Assembly: GCA_016217595.1 (NCBI GenBank)
Contig: JACRHS010000026.1
Location: 1-58,552, forward strand
From: Opitutia bacterium
GTDB lineage: Bacteria; Verrucomicrobiota; Verrucomicrobiia; Opitutales; Opitutaceae
Direction: 5' to 3'
Length of the DNA stretch: 58,552 nucleotides
Below the pieces are notes generated by a model that saw only the letters and a list, made by a program, of their open reading frames with translations, was not told where the DNA came from and searched no databases. This document shows positions 29,153 through 37,421 of this stretch, in pieces; the stretch's first letter is position 1, and every line of letters begins with the position of its first letter. Made by a program: the position numbers and the translations under genes.

Positions 29153-30538
29153 TTGTCGCGCACTGTGCGTCGGCCCGTTTCCCGATTCACTCTGGTCACC
29201 CTGCTCGCCGGCTGTCTGCTGGTGGGCATCTTTGCCGCGATGGTGTGGCGATTCCGCACGGAATTGCGCGCGGAATTTCGCCAAAACCTGATCGAGCGCG
29301 ACGCCTCCGTGTTGCATCCGGTGGCGTTGCAGAAGCTGGCCGAGATCGAGTCCACCCTGGGCGGTCGCCCGTGGACTTCGGTGGAGCTGGTGGCTGCCGT
29401 GGTCAAAGGCAAGTGGCCCGAGGGCAAGGGTATCCTGGCGGTGGCGATCTTCGATGCGCAGGGCGTCTGTTTGCAACGCATGCCGGCGACGCTGCTCTTC
29501 GCCGATCTGCCGGCCGACGATTATGTGCGCTTGCAGGGCTTGGCGCCGATCAGCCGTTTCCATCCGCGCTTTCCGTTGCACCAGTATTTCGCCGGTGTGG
29601 CCGCCGACCGCCGTGAGGCTCCCGTACTCGAAGTCTTGTTACCGCTCTACAGTCGCGAGGAAAACGTGCTCGGTTTCGCCCAGTACTACATCGAGGCCTC
29701 GTCGCTGGCGCTGCGGCTTGCGGAGCTCGATCAGCATTACAACCACCTCACGCTGGCCACGCTGGGCATCGGCGCCGGACTCATCGCCCTGGTCGTCGTG
29801 GCGGCGTATTTTGGACTGCGTAGGGCGCAGCGCGTGATCGCCGAGCGCACCGAGCGGCTGACGCGCGCCAACTTCGAGTTGACCCTCGCCGCCAAGGCCT
29901 CGGCACTCGGGCAGATCACGTCGCATTTGCTGCATGGGCTGCAAGGGCCGGTCGCCGGCCTGCGGGCGGTGGTCGCCGAGCAGGGGCGCAATACCACGGC
30001 GGTGTCCGACTGGCAGTCGGCGGCCGATTACACCGAGCGCATGCAGGCGCTCATACAGGAAACGGTCGCCATGCTCGGTGACGCCAGCACGCACGCCACG
30101 TACGAGCTCACCGGTCGTGAGCTGGCGGAGACTATTCGCCATCGCAACTCACCGCTCGCCGACCGCAAGGGCGTGCAGTTGGTGGTGGGCCGCGGTTTCG
30201 ATTCCAGCATCGATAATCACCGCGGCAGTTTGCTCTGTCTGATCACCAACAATCTCGTGCAAAACGCCATCGAGAACACGCCGACCGGGCGCTGCATTGC
30301 AGTGCAGCTGCGCAACGGCGACGGCCGCATCACGCTCACGGTCGCTGACGAAGGCCCCGGAATTTCAGACGCGGTGCGCGCGCATCTGTTTGAACCCGGC
30401 CGCAGCGGTCGACCGGGCGGCACCGGACTCGGCCTTGCCATCAGCCAACTGCTCGCCCGGCAAATCGGCGCGGAGCTGATACTCGCCTCCACCGGCCCGA
30501 GCGGCACCGCCTTTCGCATCACCTTGCCGCTTTCGTGA
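29153..30538 (+). CDS. Membrane sensor histidine kinase with atypical H-box
   Basis: 461 residues from a TTG (29153); a GTG 12 bases later is an alternative. Membrane segments at about 12-32 and 199-221 flank a periplasmic sensor of about 165 residues. The dimerisation region reads GQITSHLLHGLQGPVAGLRA (His258 or His261), not a standard H-E-L/I-R-x-P box. The ATPase has NNLVQNAIENTP, DEGPGISDAV and GGTGLGLAISQLLA, so it should bind ATP. The gene begins 3 bases after the Ser/Tyr-rich exported protein, which is therefore the likely sensing partner. No response regulator gene is adjacent. Kinase call strong; activity with this H-box not proven. Confidence 0.87.
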   Translation: MSRTVRRPVSRFTLVTLLAGCLLVGIFAAMVWRFRTELRAEFRQNLIERDASVLHPVALQKLAEIESTLGGRPWTSVELVAAVVKGKWPEGKGILAVAIFDAQGVCLQRMPATLLFADLPADDYVRLQGLAPISRFHPRFPLHQYFAGVAADRREAPVLEVLLPLYSREENVLGFAQYYIEASSLALRLAELDQHYNHLTLATLGIGAGLIALVVVAAYFGLRRAQRVIAERTERLTRANFELTLAAKASALGQITSHLLHGLQGPVAGLRAVVAEQGRNTTAVSDWQSAADYTERMQALIQETVAMLGDASTHATYELTGRELAETIRHRNSPLADRKGVQLVVGRGFDSSIDNHRGSLLCLITNNLVQNAIENTPTGRCIAVQLRNGDGRITLTVADEGPGISDAVRAHLFEPGRSGRPGGTGLGLAISQLLARQIGAELILASTGPSGTAFRITLPLS

Positions 30539-30565
30539 GCGCCAACCGTCGCGGCAGAAACCGCC

Positions 30566-31726
30566 TCACGCCGGATTGCGCTTCGCCGTGCGGGCCGCTT
30601 CGCCAGCTTCGTAGCGCTCGATCCAGGCGCGATGCCACGTGGCATAGTCGCCCGCTTCCAAGTGCGCGCGCGCCTGTGCGACCAGATCGAGGTAGAAATG
30701 CAGGTTGTGCAACGTGAGCAACGTGCCCGCGAGCATCTCCTCTGCCACCACGAGATGCCGCAGATAGGCGCGCGAAAATGTACGGCACGTGTAATTGTCG
30801 AGCCCCTCGACGAGGGGCAGCGGATCGCGGCGGAAGCGCTCGTTGCGCAGGTTCATCGGACCGTCGGGCGTGAAGACGAGGCCGTTGCGCGCCACGCGGG
30901 TCGGCAGCACGCAGTCAAACATGTCCACGCCCAGTGCGATCATTTTCAAAATCTGCGGCGGCGTGCCGAGGCCCATCGTGTAGCGCGGCTTGTCGGCCGG
31001 CAGCCATGGCGTAGTCGCGCCGACTTGTTTCAGCATCTCCGGCTCCGGTTCGCCCACGCTCACGCCGCCGACGGCGTAACCGGGCAGATCGAGCGCGGCC
31101 AACGTCTCCGCGGCCTCGCGACGCAGGTCATCGAAAGTCGAGCCTTGTACGATGGCGAACACGTGGTGGCCGGCGGCGAGGAACCCGTTGTCGGTTGCGA
31201 TTTGTTTGCACTGGCCCGCCCAACGCAGGCTGCGCGCGACCGCCTGGGCGCAGACGTCGCGTTCGCAGGGCCATGGCGGACACTCGTCAATCACCATCGC
31301 GATGTCGGAACCGAGGTTGGCTTGAATCGTCATGACCTCGCGCGGACCGAGGAAGAGCTTGGCGCCGTCGAGGTGCGACTGGAACGCCACGCCGTCCTCG
31401 CGGACGTCGCGCAGCTTCGCGAGGCTGAAAACTTGAAAACCGCCGCTGTCGGTGAGGATCGGCCCGTCCCAGCCCATGAAGCGGTGCAATCCGCCCAGCT
31501 CGCGCACGAGTTCGCTGCCGGGCCGGAGGTTGAGATGGTAGGTGTTGCCGAGGATGATCTGCGCCCCGATGTCGCGCAACTGGAACGGCGTCATGGCCTT
31601 GACGGTCGCCTGCGTGCCCACGGGCATGAAGATCGGCGTCTCGATCACGCCATGGCGGGTGCGGAGCCGGCCGCGGCGGGCGGCGGTGGCGGAGTCGGTG
31701 GTCAGGAGCTCGAAGTGCGCGGGCAT
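30566..31726 (-). CDS. tgt: Queuine tRNA-ribosyltransferase with degenerate zinc site
   Basis: 386 residues. Tgt exchanges guanine-34 for preQ1 in Asp, Asn, His and Tyr tRNAs. Present are Asp93 (LTDSGGFQVFSLAKLR), Asp271 (DMFDCVLPTRVARNG) and the substrate loop VQGSTFDDLRR, so catalysis should work. The zinc motif CxCxxC...H normally near here reads L309-D-N311-Y-T-C314, with His340 kept: two of four ligands are missing. The ATG at 31726 gives the standard N-terminus (HFELL), and longer frames upstream are antisense to the next gene. It is convergent with the kinase and divergent from pabA/trpG. Confidence 0.93.
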   Translation of the reverse strand: MPAHFELLTTDSATAARRGRLRTRHGVIETPIFMPVGTQATVKAMTPFQLRDIGAQIILGNTYHLNLRPGSELVRELGGLHRFMGWDGPILTDSGGFQVFSLAKLRDVREDGVAFQSHLDGAKLFLGPREVMTIQANLGSDIAMVIDECPPWPCERDVCAQAVARSLRWAGQCKQIATDNGFLAAGHHVFAIVQGSTFDDLRREAAETLAALDLPGYAVGGVSVGEPEPEMLKQVGATTPWLPADKPRYTMGLGTPPQILKMIALGVDMFDCVLPTRVARNGLVFTPDGPMNLRNERFRRDPLPLVEGLDNYTCRTFSRAYLRHLVVAEEMLAGTLLTLHNLHFYLDLVAQARAHLEAGDYATWHRAWIERYEAGEAARTAKRNPA

Positions 31727-31786
31727 CGGATACGCTAGACTACCCGGGGGCTTGACCGGCGTGTCAATCCCCCGGTAAATGCTGCT

Positions 31787-32353
31787 GTGCTGCTCGTCAT
31801 CGATAATTTCGACTCCTTCACTTACAACCTCGTCCAGTACTTCGGTCAACTGGGCGTGGAGCAGCGGATTTTTCGCAACAACGAGATCACGCCGGCCGAG
31901 GCGATCGCGCTCAATCCCGAGCGGGTGTTGATCTCGCCCGGACCGTGTTCGCCGGCCGAGGCGGGCGTGTCGCTGGGCATGATCGAGGCGTTCGCCGGCC
32001 GGAAACCCATCTTCGGCGTCTGTCTCGGACACCAGTCTATCGGTCATCATTTCGGCGGCCGGGTGCTCCGCGCCGACCGTCTCATGCACGGGAAAACGTC
32101 GCCGATCCGGCACAACGGCCAGGATCTTTTCCGCGGTATGCCGCAAGAGTTTGCCGCCACCCGCTACCATTCGCTGCTGGTCGAGCGGGCCACGTTGCCC
32201 GCCTGCCTCGAAATCACCGCCGAGACCGCCGAGGGTGAAATCATGGGCCTGCGCCACCGCACACTGCCGATCTGGGGCGTGCAATTTCACCCCGAGTCGA
32301 TTGCCACCGAACATGGCATGAACATTTTGAAGAACTTCCTGTCGCTCAACTGA
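31787..32353 (+). CDS. Glutamine amidotransferase of anthranilate/aminodeoxychorismate synthase
   Basis: 188 residues from a GTG start ([19 protein letters not shown]); no in-frame ATG exists upstream. The class I triad is Cys in [11 protein letters not shown] and His/Glu in GVQFHPESI. Such TrpG/PabA proteins release ammonia from glutamine for the partner synthase in tryptophan or folate synthesis. TrpE or PabB is not in the window, so the pathway cannot be fixed, and one subunit may serve both. It is first of a run with nrdR (25 bases on), a hypothetical gene and a HIT gene. Confidence 0.9.
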   Translation: MLLVIDNFDSFTYNLVQYFGQLGVEQRIFRNNEITPAEAIALNPERVLISPGPCSPAEAGVSLGMIEAFAGRKPIFGVCLGHQSIGHHFGGRVLRADRLMHGKTSPIRHNGQDLFRGMPQEFAATRYHSLLVERATLPACLEITAETAEGEIMGLRHRTLPIWGVQFHPESIATEHGMNILKNFLSLN

Positions 32354-32378
32354 ACCGACTCCCGACCACCCGAACGAC

Positions 32379-32846
32379 ATGCGTTGTCCCAAGTGCACCT
32401 CCATCGAAGATAAAGTGATCGACTCCCGCATCAGCAAGGAGGGGAACACGATTCGCCGCCGGCGCGAATGCCTGGAGTGCGGTCATCGCTACACCACCAG
32501 CGAAACCCTCGTGCGCGACAGCATGGTGGTCATCAAACGCGATGGCCGCCGCGAAGGCTTCGACCGTGACAAGCTCACCCGCTCGGCCCGCGCCGCCTGT
32601 CACAAACGCCCCGTGGATGTGGAGCAACTCGCGATGCTGGTGGACGACGTGCTCGACGAGTTGGAGGCTACCTACGAGAGCGAAATTCCCTCCCGCGCCA
32701 TCGGCGACGCCGTCATGCAACGCCTCCGCAAGATCGACCAGGTGGCCTATGTGCGGTTCGCCAGCGTGTACAAAGAATTTCGCGACGTCGCCGGCTTTGT
32801 CGAGGAAGTCAGCGCGCTCGAACGGCAGACCGGCAAAGGAGATTGA
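32379..32846 (+). CDS. nrdR: Transcriptional repressor NrdR
   Basis: 155 residues: an N-terminal zinc ribbon (MRCPKC at 1-6 and CLECGHRYTT at about 31-40) followed by an ATP-cone (about 48-138) with VIKRDGRREGFDRDKL. NrdR senses ATP/dATP and represses ribonucleotide reductase genes. Length matches the family. It sits 25 bases after pabA/trpG and 35 before a hypothetical gene, all on the same strand. No NrdR box was identified in the window. Confidence 0.96.
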   Translation: MRCPKCTSIEDKVIDSRISKEGNTIRRRRECLECGHRYTTSETLVRDSMVVIKRDGRREGFDRDKLTRSARAACHKRPVDVEQLAMLVDDVLDELEATYESEIPSRAIGDAVMQRLRKIDQVAYVRFASVYKEFRDVAGFVEEVSALERQTGKGD

Positions 32847-32881
32847 TCTGCGGACGCCGCGCGCGTTTTGGTCAAAGCATC

Positions 32882-33388
32882 ATGCCTGCACCCTCCCGCG
32901 AAGAATTGCGCCGGCTGCACTTCATCAACGCGCTGTTCGTCGAGTTGACCGGGCACGATCTTTATCTGGCCGAGCAGATCAAGTCGGCCATCGCTTTCAG
33001 TTTGGCGGAATTCGAGGCGCAGACCCGTGAGCATCCCGAATATGCCGCGCGTTACGACGCCGCGTTCAACGCCGCCGCCGCCCGCTTGCTCCAGCAGTTT
33101 TTTGCCGGCCAGCCTACGCATGGTTTTTTTCATTGGGATGCCAACGGCACGACGACATCCGCCACCCCGCTCTTCACGCGAGCCGAACTCATGACCGGCT
33201 TGAAGCAGCTCGCCACGTTTCGCGAGTCGACGCTGCTGGTGACCAATCTTCGTCCGGCGCTGCTGCCGCCCGACCGTCGCGAGACGCCGCGCCGGCGCCG
33301 GGAATACGAGGAGGCGTTGACGTTCATCCGGGACCTCGCCGCCGCCCGCACCCCCAGCTACGCCAACCTGCAACTGCTGTTCCTATAA
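32882..33388 (+). CDS. Hypothetical protein in the nrdR operon
   Basis: 168 residues starting MPAPSREELRRLHFINALF; an upstream ATG would overlap nrdR by 4 bases and adds a basic stretch. The protein is hydrophilic and largely helical: LAEQIKSAIAFSLAEFEAQ and FNAAAARLLQQFFAG suggest amphipathic helices, with a middle GFFHWDANGTTTSATP loop and an Arg-rich segment (PDRRETPRRRREYEEAL). No signal peptide, no membrane helix, no motif I recognise. Its position just after nrdR suggests cotranscription. Codon use and context support a real gene. Confidence 0.65.
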   Translation: MPAPSREELRRLHFINALFVELTGHDLYLAEQIKSAIAFSLAEFEAQTREHPEYAARYDAAFNAAAARLLQQFFAGQPTHGFFHWDANGTTTSATPLFTRAELMTGLKQLATFRESTLLVTNLRPALLPPDRRETPRRRREYEEALTFIRDLAAARTPSYANLQLLFL

Positions 33389-33487
33389 AACTGCGGTGCG
33401 GCTGAGGATCGCGGAAGTACAGCAACAGCGAAATCACGCTTTCCTTTTCGTGCCTTTCGTGTGTTTCGTGGTGCTCCTTCCCCCGCC

Positions 33488-33829
33488 ATGTCTAAGACCA
33501 TATTTCAGCGCATCATCGACCGCGAGATCCCTGCTCGCATCGAGCACGAGGACGAACATTGCGTGGTCCTCCACGACATTCAGCCGCAAGCGCCGGTGCA
33601 CCTCTTGATCGTGCCAAAGCGTTTGATCGCCCGGGTGGGCGAGGCGACGCCAGCCGATGCCGTCGTGCTCGGCCATCTGCTCGTCACCGCCGGAGTGGTG
33701 GCGAAAAAACTTGGCCTCGCGCAGGGTTATCGCCTCGTGATCAACAACGGCCCCGACGCTTGTGAGAGCGTGCCGCACCTCCACGTACACTTGCTCGCCA
33801 AGCGCCAGATGACCTGGCCGCCAGGCTGA
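33488..33829 (+). CDS. HIT-family nucleotide hydrolase (HinT-like)
   Basis: 113 residues, starting MSKTIFQRIIDREIPARI. The histidine triad is in VPHLHVHLLAKRQMTWPPG (H-x-H-x-H), with the earlier VLHDIQPQAPVHLLIVPKR typical of HinT-type proteins, which hydrolyse purine nucleoside phosphoramidates. The start chosen is the ATG directly before the conserved N-terminus. It is convergent with dprA, 5 bases between stops. Confidence 0.93.
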   Translation: MSKTIFQRIIDREIPARIEHEDEHCVVLHDIQPQAPVHLLIVPKRLIARVGEATPADAVVLGHLLVTAGVVAKKLGLAQGYRLVINNGPDACESVPHLHVHLLAKRQMTWPPG

Positions 33830-33834
33830 ACGGC

Positions 33835-34965
33835 TCAACAATGGCGCGCTTCGTAGGCGCCGTCGGCGCGTTTTACCACGAGGCGCTTTAGTTCGAGCAT
33901 CATCAGCGTGGCGGAAAGCTGCGCGGCGGAGTGGCCGGTCTGGGCGGACAACGCGTCCGGCGTCAAAATCGCGCCGCCGTTGAAACACGCGTGCACGCGC
34001 GCCTCGTCATCGGTGAGGTTGGCCGGGCGGCCGGCGGCGGCTTCCGCTGGCTTTTCGGCGATGGGCGCGGGGCGCAGTCCGTCGAGATAGTTCAACTCGC
34101 TCAGGATGTCGTCCACGCCCGTCAACAGCGTAGCGCCGTCGCGGATGAGTTGGTGGCAACCTTTGCTGGTCGCCTGATCGATGCGACCGGGCACGGCAAA
34201 AATCAACCGACCATGTTCGCCCGCGAAACGCGCGGTGATCATCGCGCCGCCGTCGACGTCGCTCTCGACGACCACGAGGGCGGTGGCGATGCCGGCGACG
34301 ATGCGGTTGCGCATCGCGAACGACTGGCGGTCGGCGCGTCGCCCGAAGGGAAATTCGCTCAGGATCGCGCCGTTCTCCTCGATACGGCGGTAAAGCTGCA
34401 GATTCTCCGGCGGGTAAACCAGGTCGATGCCGGTGCCAAGCACGGCCGCCGTCTTGCCGCCGACGGAAAGCGCGCCCTCGTGTGCGGCGGTGTCGATCCC
34501 TCGCGCCAACCCGCTCACCACACAGAAGCCCAGTCGCGCCAAGTCGGCGCCGAGTTTTTGCGCGACGCTCTGCCCGTAGAGCGTGGTGCGGCGCGAGCCG
34601 ACGATGGCGATGCTGGGCTGCGCGAAATCGTAGCTCCCCTTCCGGTAAAGTCCGATGGGCGGATCGTGAATTTCGCGCAGTAACGACGGGTAGCCGGCAT
34701 CGCGGGGCGTGATGAAGCTCACGCCGCTTTGGGCCATGCGGGCCTCTTCGCGGGCGACATCGAAGTGCTCGCGCCAATTGGCGATGGTGGCGCTGATCAC
34801 CGGGCCGACGCCGTGCACGGCTTCCAGCTGCGGTTTGCTGGCGGCAAACACAGCGCGCGGATCGTCACCGAGCGCGGCGAGCAAACGATTGAGTGTGATC
34901 GGCCCGATATTGGGCAGCGCGTTGAGAACGAGAAACGCCTGTTGCGGAGTGAACTCGCTGCTCAT
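33835..34965 (-). CDS. dprA: DNA processing protein DprA
   Basis: 376 residues. DprA protects incoming single-stranded DNA and loads RecA during transformation. An N-terminal helical (SAM-like) region (about 1-75) precedes the Rossmann-like core with SIAIVGSRRTTLYG, SGLARGIDTAAHEGAL, AVLGTGIDLVYPPEN and MRNRIVAGIATALVVVES. The C-terminal winged helix (about 312-376) matches the DprA_WH type. It overlaps the upstream nnrE/D gene by 4 bases (ATGA), so translation is probably coupled. Presence suggests, but does not prove, competence. Confidence 0.96.
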   Translation of the reverse strand: MSSEFTPQQAFLVLNALPNIGPITLNRLLAALGDDPRAVFAASKPQLEAVHGVGPVISATIANWREHFDVAREEARMAQSGVSFITPRDAGYPSLLREIHDPPIGLYRKGSYDFAQPSIAIVGSRRTTLYGQSVAQKLGADLARLGFCVVSGLARGIDTAAHEGALSVGGKTAAVLGTGIDLVYPPENLQLYRRIEENGAILSEFPFGRRADRQSFAMRNRIVAGIATALVVVESDVDGGAMITARFAGEHGRLIFAVPGRIDQATSKGCHQLIRDGATLLTGVDDILSELNYLDGLRPAPIAEKPAEAAAGRPANLTDDEARVHACFNGGAILTPDALSAQTGHSAAQLSATLMMLELKRLVVKRADGAYEARHC

Positions 34966-36494
34966 GCGATCTCCTCCCGCAGTGCGGCGGATAGAAAGTC
35001 CAGGAGCTGGGTTGTGTGCACGGCGGTTTGGCCGTGCGCGCGGGCGAGTGCCTCGGCGGCGCGACCGTGCCAGACGAGGCCGCGCGCGGCGGCGGTGAGT
35101 GGCTCGGTGGATTGTTGCGCCAGCAGGCCGCCGATCAGGCCGGCGAGGAGATCGCCGCTGCCGCCGCGGGCCAACACCGGTCCGCCAAAGAAAGAGTGAT
35201 AAACCGCCGCACCATCACTCGCGCCGAGACGTGTCACCGGTCCTTTGAGGACGACGGTCGCGCCTGTCGTGCGGCAAAAATCGCGAAGCGAAGTCGCGCC
35301 GGCGATGCGGGCGAACTCGCCCGCGTGTGGCGTGAGGATGCGCGGGGCGGCGCCGGCGCGTACGATGTCCGTCTGCAATGCATCGGCATCGAGCACGAGC
35401 GGGAGCCGGGCGTTGGTCACGATGTCGAGCGCGAGCGCCAGTGTCTCGGGTTCGCGGCCGAGCCCGGGACCGAGCACAAGTGCGGTGGCCCGGTCGATGC
35501 GTTCGCGGAGCAAATATTGTCCGTCGAGTGATAGACCGCCGTCGGGCGTCTCGGGCCAGCCGACCCACATCGCTTCCGGTGCGCGGGCGGCAAAGGCGGG
35601 GGCGAGCGATTCCGGCACGAACGCCGTCACCAAGCCGGCCCCGCTGCGCAACGCGGCGAGCACGGTCATCAGCGCCGCGCCGGGATAACTGCGCGAGCCG
35701 CCGAGCACGAAGAGATGGCCGTAGCTGCGTTTGTCGCATTTCGCCGGACGGAGCGCGGCGAGCGGCGCGAGCATGTCGGCTGTGAGAACGTAATCGGCGG
35801 TTGCGGGAACAGCGGGTTCGCCTGCGAAGAAACCCAGATCGAGGAAACGAACCCGGCCGGCGTTGGCGCAGTCGAGCACGGGCGTTTTCACGCTGCCGGT
35901 GGCGTAGGTGAAGTCGGCGCGAAATGCGTCGGGTTGCTCCAACCCGCTCGGCAGATCGATCGCGGCGCGCAGACGGATCGGATGCGCGTTGGCCCGACGC
36001 AAAACCGCGGCGGCGCGGGCGTCGAGCGGCGGGTGGAATTGAAAGCCGAACACGCCGTCGAGGCAGAGATCGTAGGCGGGGTCCCACTGGCACTCGTTGG
36101 TGTCCGTTTGACGACTCACTCCGGCCAGAGTCCGCACGCGTTCCGGTGCGGCGTGCGTGAGCTCCTGCCAGGCGCGTTGGGCGAGCGGTCGCAGGGAGCG
36201 TTCGCCGAAAACGAAAACGATGTCGGCGCATGCGGCGGGATGCCGGGTCAGAATCTCGCGGGCGGCGATGAGTGCGTCGCCGCCGTTGTGGCCCTTGCCG
36301 ACGAGCACGAGCAGGCGGGCGGTTGGAGGAAAATCGCCCAGTTCCAAAAAGTCTCTCTGTACGGCGTGGCTGAGGGCGCGGCCGGCGCATTGCATGGCCG
36401 GCCATTCGCGGCTCTCGTCGCCGGCGAAGAGCCGGGTTTCGAGCGCGAGCGCTTCGGCGCAGGTGAGGATGGGGGGGCTGGCGAGCGGGGGCAT
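34962..36494 (-). CDS. Bifunctional NAD(P)HX epimerase/dehydratase
   Basis: 510 residues. The N-terminal YjeF_N domain (about 1-215) has VLVGKGHNGGDALIAARE; the C-terminal ribokinase-like dehydratase (about 225-505) has HLFVLGGSRSYPGAALMT, LGPGLGREPET, LTPHAGEFARI and ARGGSGDLLAGLIGGLLA, with its catalytic Asp in GSGD. The pair repairs hydrated NADH/NADPH. A His replaces the more usual Asn in the first GN(N/H)GGD loop. The gene starts 18 bases after the 146-residue hypothetical and overlaps dprA by 4 bases. Confidence 0.93.
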   Translation of the reverse strand: MPPLASPPILTCAEALALETRLFAGDESREWPAMQCAGRALSHAVQRDFLELGDFPPTARLLVLVGKGHNGGDALIAAREILTRHPAACADIVFVFGERSLRPLAQRAWQELTHAAPERVRTLAGVSRQTDTNECQWDPAYDLCLDGVFGFQFHPPLDARAAAVLRRANAHPIRLRAAIDLPSGLEQPDAFRADFTYATGSVKTPVLDCANAGRVRFLDLGFFAGEPAVPATADYVLTADMLAPLAALRPAKCDKRSYGHLFVLGGSRSYPGAALMTVLAALRSGAGLVTAFVPESLAPAFAARAPEAMWVGWPETPDGGLSLDGQYLLRERIDRATALVLGPGLGREPETLALALDIVTNARLPLVLDADALQTDIVRAGAAPRILTPHAGEFARIAGATSLRDFCRTTGATVVLKGPVTRLGASDGAAVYHSFFGGPVLARGGSGDLLAGLIGGLLAQQSTEPLTAAARGLVWHGRAAEALARAHGQTAVHTTQLLDFLSAALREEIA

Positions 36495-36512
36495 CGCAGG
36501 GGGGCGTTGCGC

Positions 36513-36953
36513 TCAGCGGCCGGTTGCGTCGCCGATGCCGGTGAATTGCAGGGGCGACTGGCTTTCCACGCCGCGTTTGATGACCGGACGCGTGAGGCGG
36601 GTGATGGAGCGGAAATAGAGCGTTTCGCCGACGCGCAGCACCTCGTAGCAATCGGAGAAGGCGCCGGTCTCCTCCTGCCAGAGCGCGACCTCGGTGGTGT
36701 CGTTGGCCCAGACGGCGTAGCGGCCCCATTGGGCGAACACGGCCTCGATCTTGGTCAACAACGGCGTGGTGCGCACGACCGGGCGCGGCGCGGGGCGCTC
36801 GACGGGCGGCGGTGGCGGCGCGGGTTTTTCCTGGTTGCGCCAGACCCACACGCTGAGCGCGCCGAGCACAAAACCGAGCATGATCCACGACGGGGTTTTC
36901 GACATGCGCGCCGGCGAGGGCGCGCGGGGCTCGGCGGGGGTAGGGGCGTCCAT
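36513..36953 (-). CDS. Single-pass membrane protein of unknown function
   Basis: 146 residues starting MDAPTPAEPRAPSPARMS, with one membrane helix (about 23-38, WIMLGFVLGALSVWVW), a Pro-rich linker (about 43-60, PPPPPVERPAPRP), and a soluble domain of about 80 residues containing FAQWGRYAVWANDTTEVALW and SDCYEVLRVGETLYFRSI. The Pro spacer suggests a periplasmic domain held away from the membrane. No family recognised. It lies 5 bases after acpS and 18 before nnrE/D, so it is inside the operon. Confidence 0.72.
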   Translation of the reverse strand: MDAPTPAEPRAPSPARMSKTPSWIMLGFVLGALSVWVWRNQEKPAPPPPPVERPAPRPVVRTTPLLTKIEAVFAQWGRYAVWANDTTEVALWQEETGAFSDCYEVLRVGETLYFRSITRLTRPVIKRGVESQSPLQFTGIGDATGR

Positions 36954-36958
36954 GACGT

Positions 36959-37369
36959 TCAGGTGCGGACCAGGGCGGCGACGGCCATGGCGGTGGTTTC
37001 GGTGTGCGAAAGACTCACGAGCACCTGCGTGGCGCCGACTTGTTGGAGCAACGCCTGGCCCTTCTCGTCGAGCCGCACGAGCGGTTGCAGGCGCTCGCCG
37101 TGATAGATGGAGATGGATTTCCATCCGAGCTCGGCGCCGATGCCGGTGGTGAAACACTTCGACACGGCCTCCTTGGCGGCGAACCGCGCGGCGAGGTGCG
37201 GATGCGGATGCGCCTTGCCGAAACAGTAGGCGCGCTCCTCGTCGGTGAACACGCGCGAGAGGAAACGTTCGCCCTGCCGTTCGCACACGCCGCGAATCCG
37301 CGCGACTTCGATCACATCGCAGCCGAGGCCGACGAGTTGACCGGAGGGAAAGGGAGCCGGGAAAGACAT
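36959..37369 (-). CDS. acpS: Holo-[acyl-carrier-protein] synthase
   Basis: 136 residues. AcpS transfers 4'-phosphopantetheine from CoA to ACP. The conserved VGLGCDVIEVARIRGV (with the Asp metal ligand) and ARFAAKEAVSKCFTTGI (with the Glu) are both present, as is the terminal SLSHTETTAMAVAAL. Length is normal for the family. The gene lies 52 bases after pdxJ, 5 bases before the single-pass protein, as part of a pdxJ-acpS-x-nnr-dprA run; pdxJ-acpS adjacency is common. Confidence 0.96.
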   Translation of the reverse strand: MSFPAPFPSGQLVGLGCDVIEVARIRGVCERQGERFLSRVFTDEERAYCFGKAHPHPHLAARFAAKEAVSKCFTTGIGAELGWKSISIYHGERLQPLVRLDEKGQALLQQVGATQVLVSLSHTETTAMAVAALVRT

Positions 37370-37421
37370 GAAGCGACGGGAAAGGCCGGGAGGTTGCGCG
37401 AGTGGAGCCTGGGCGGCGTGC

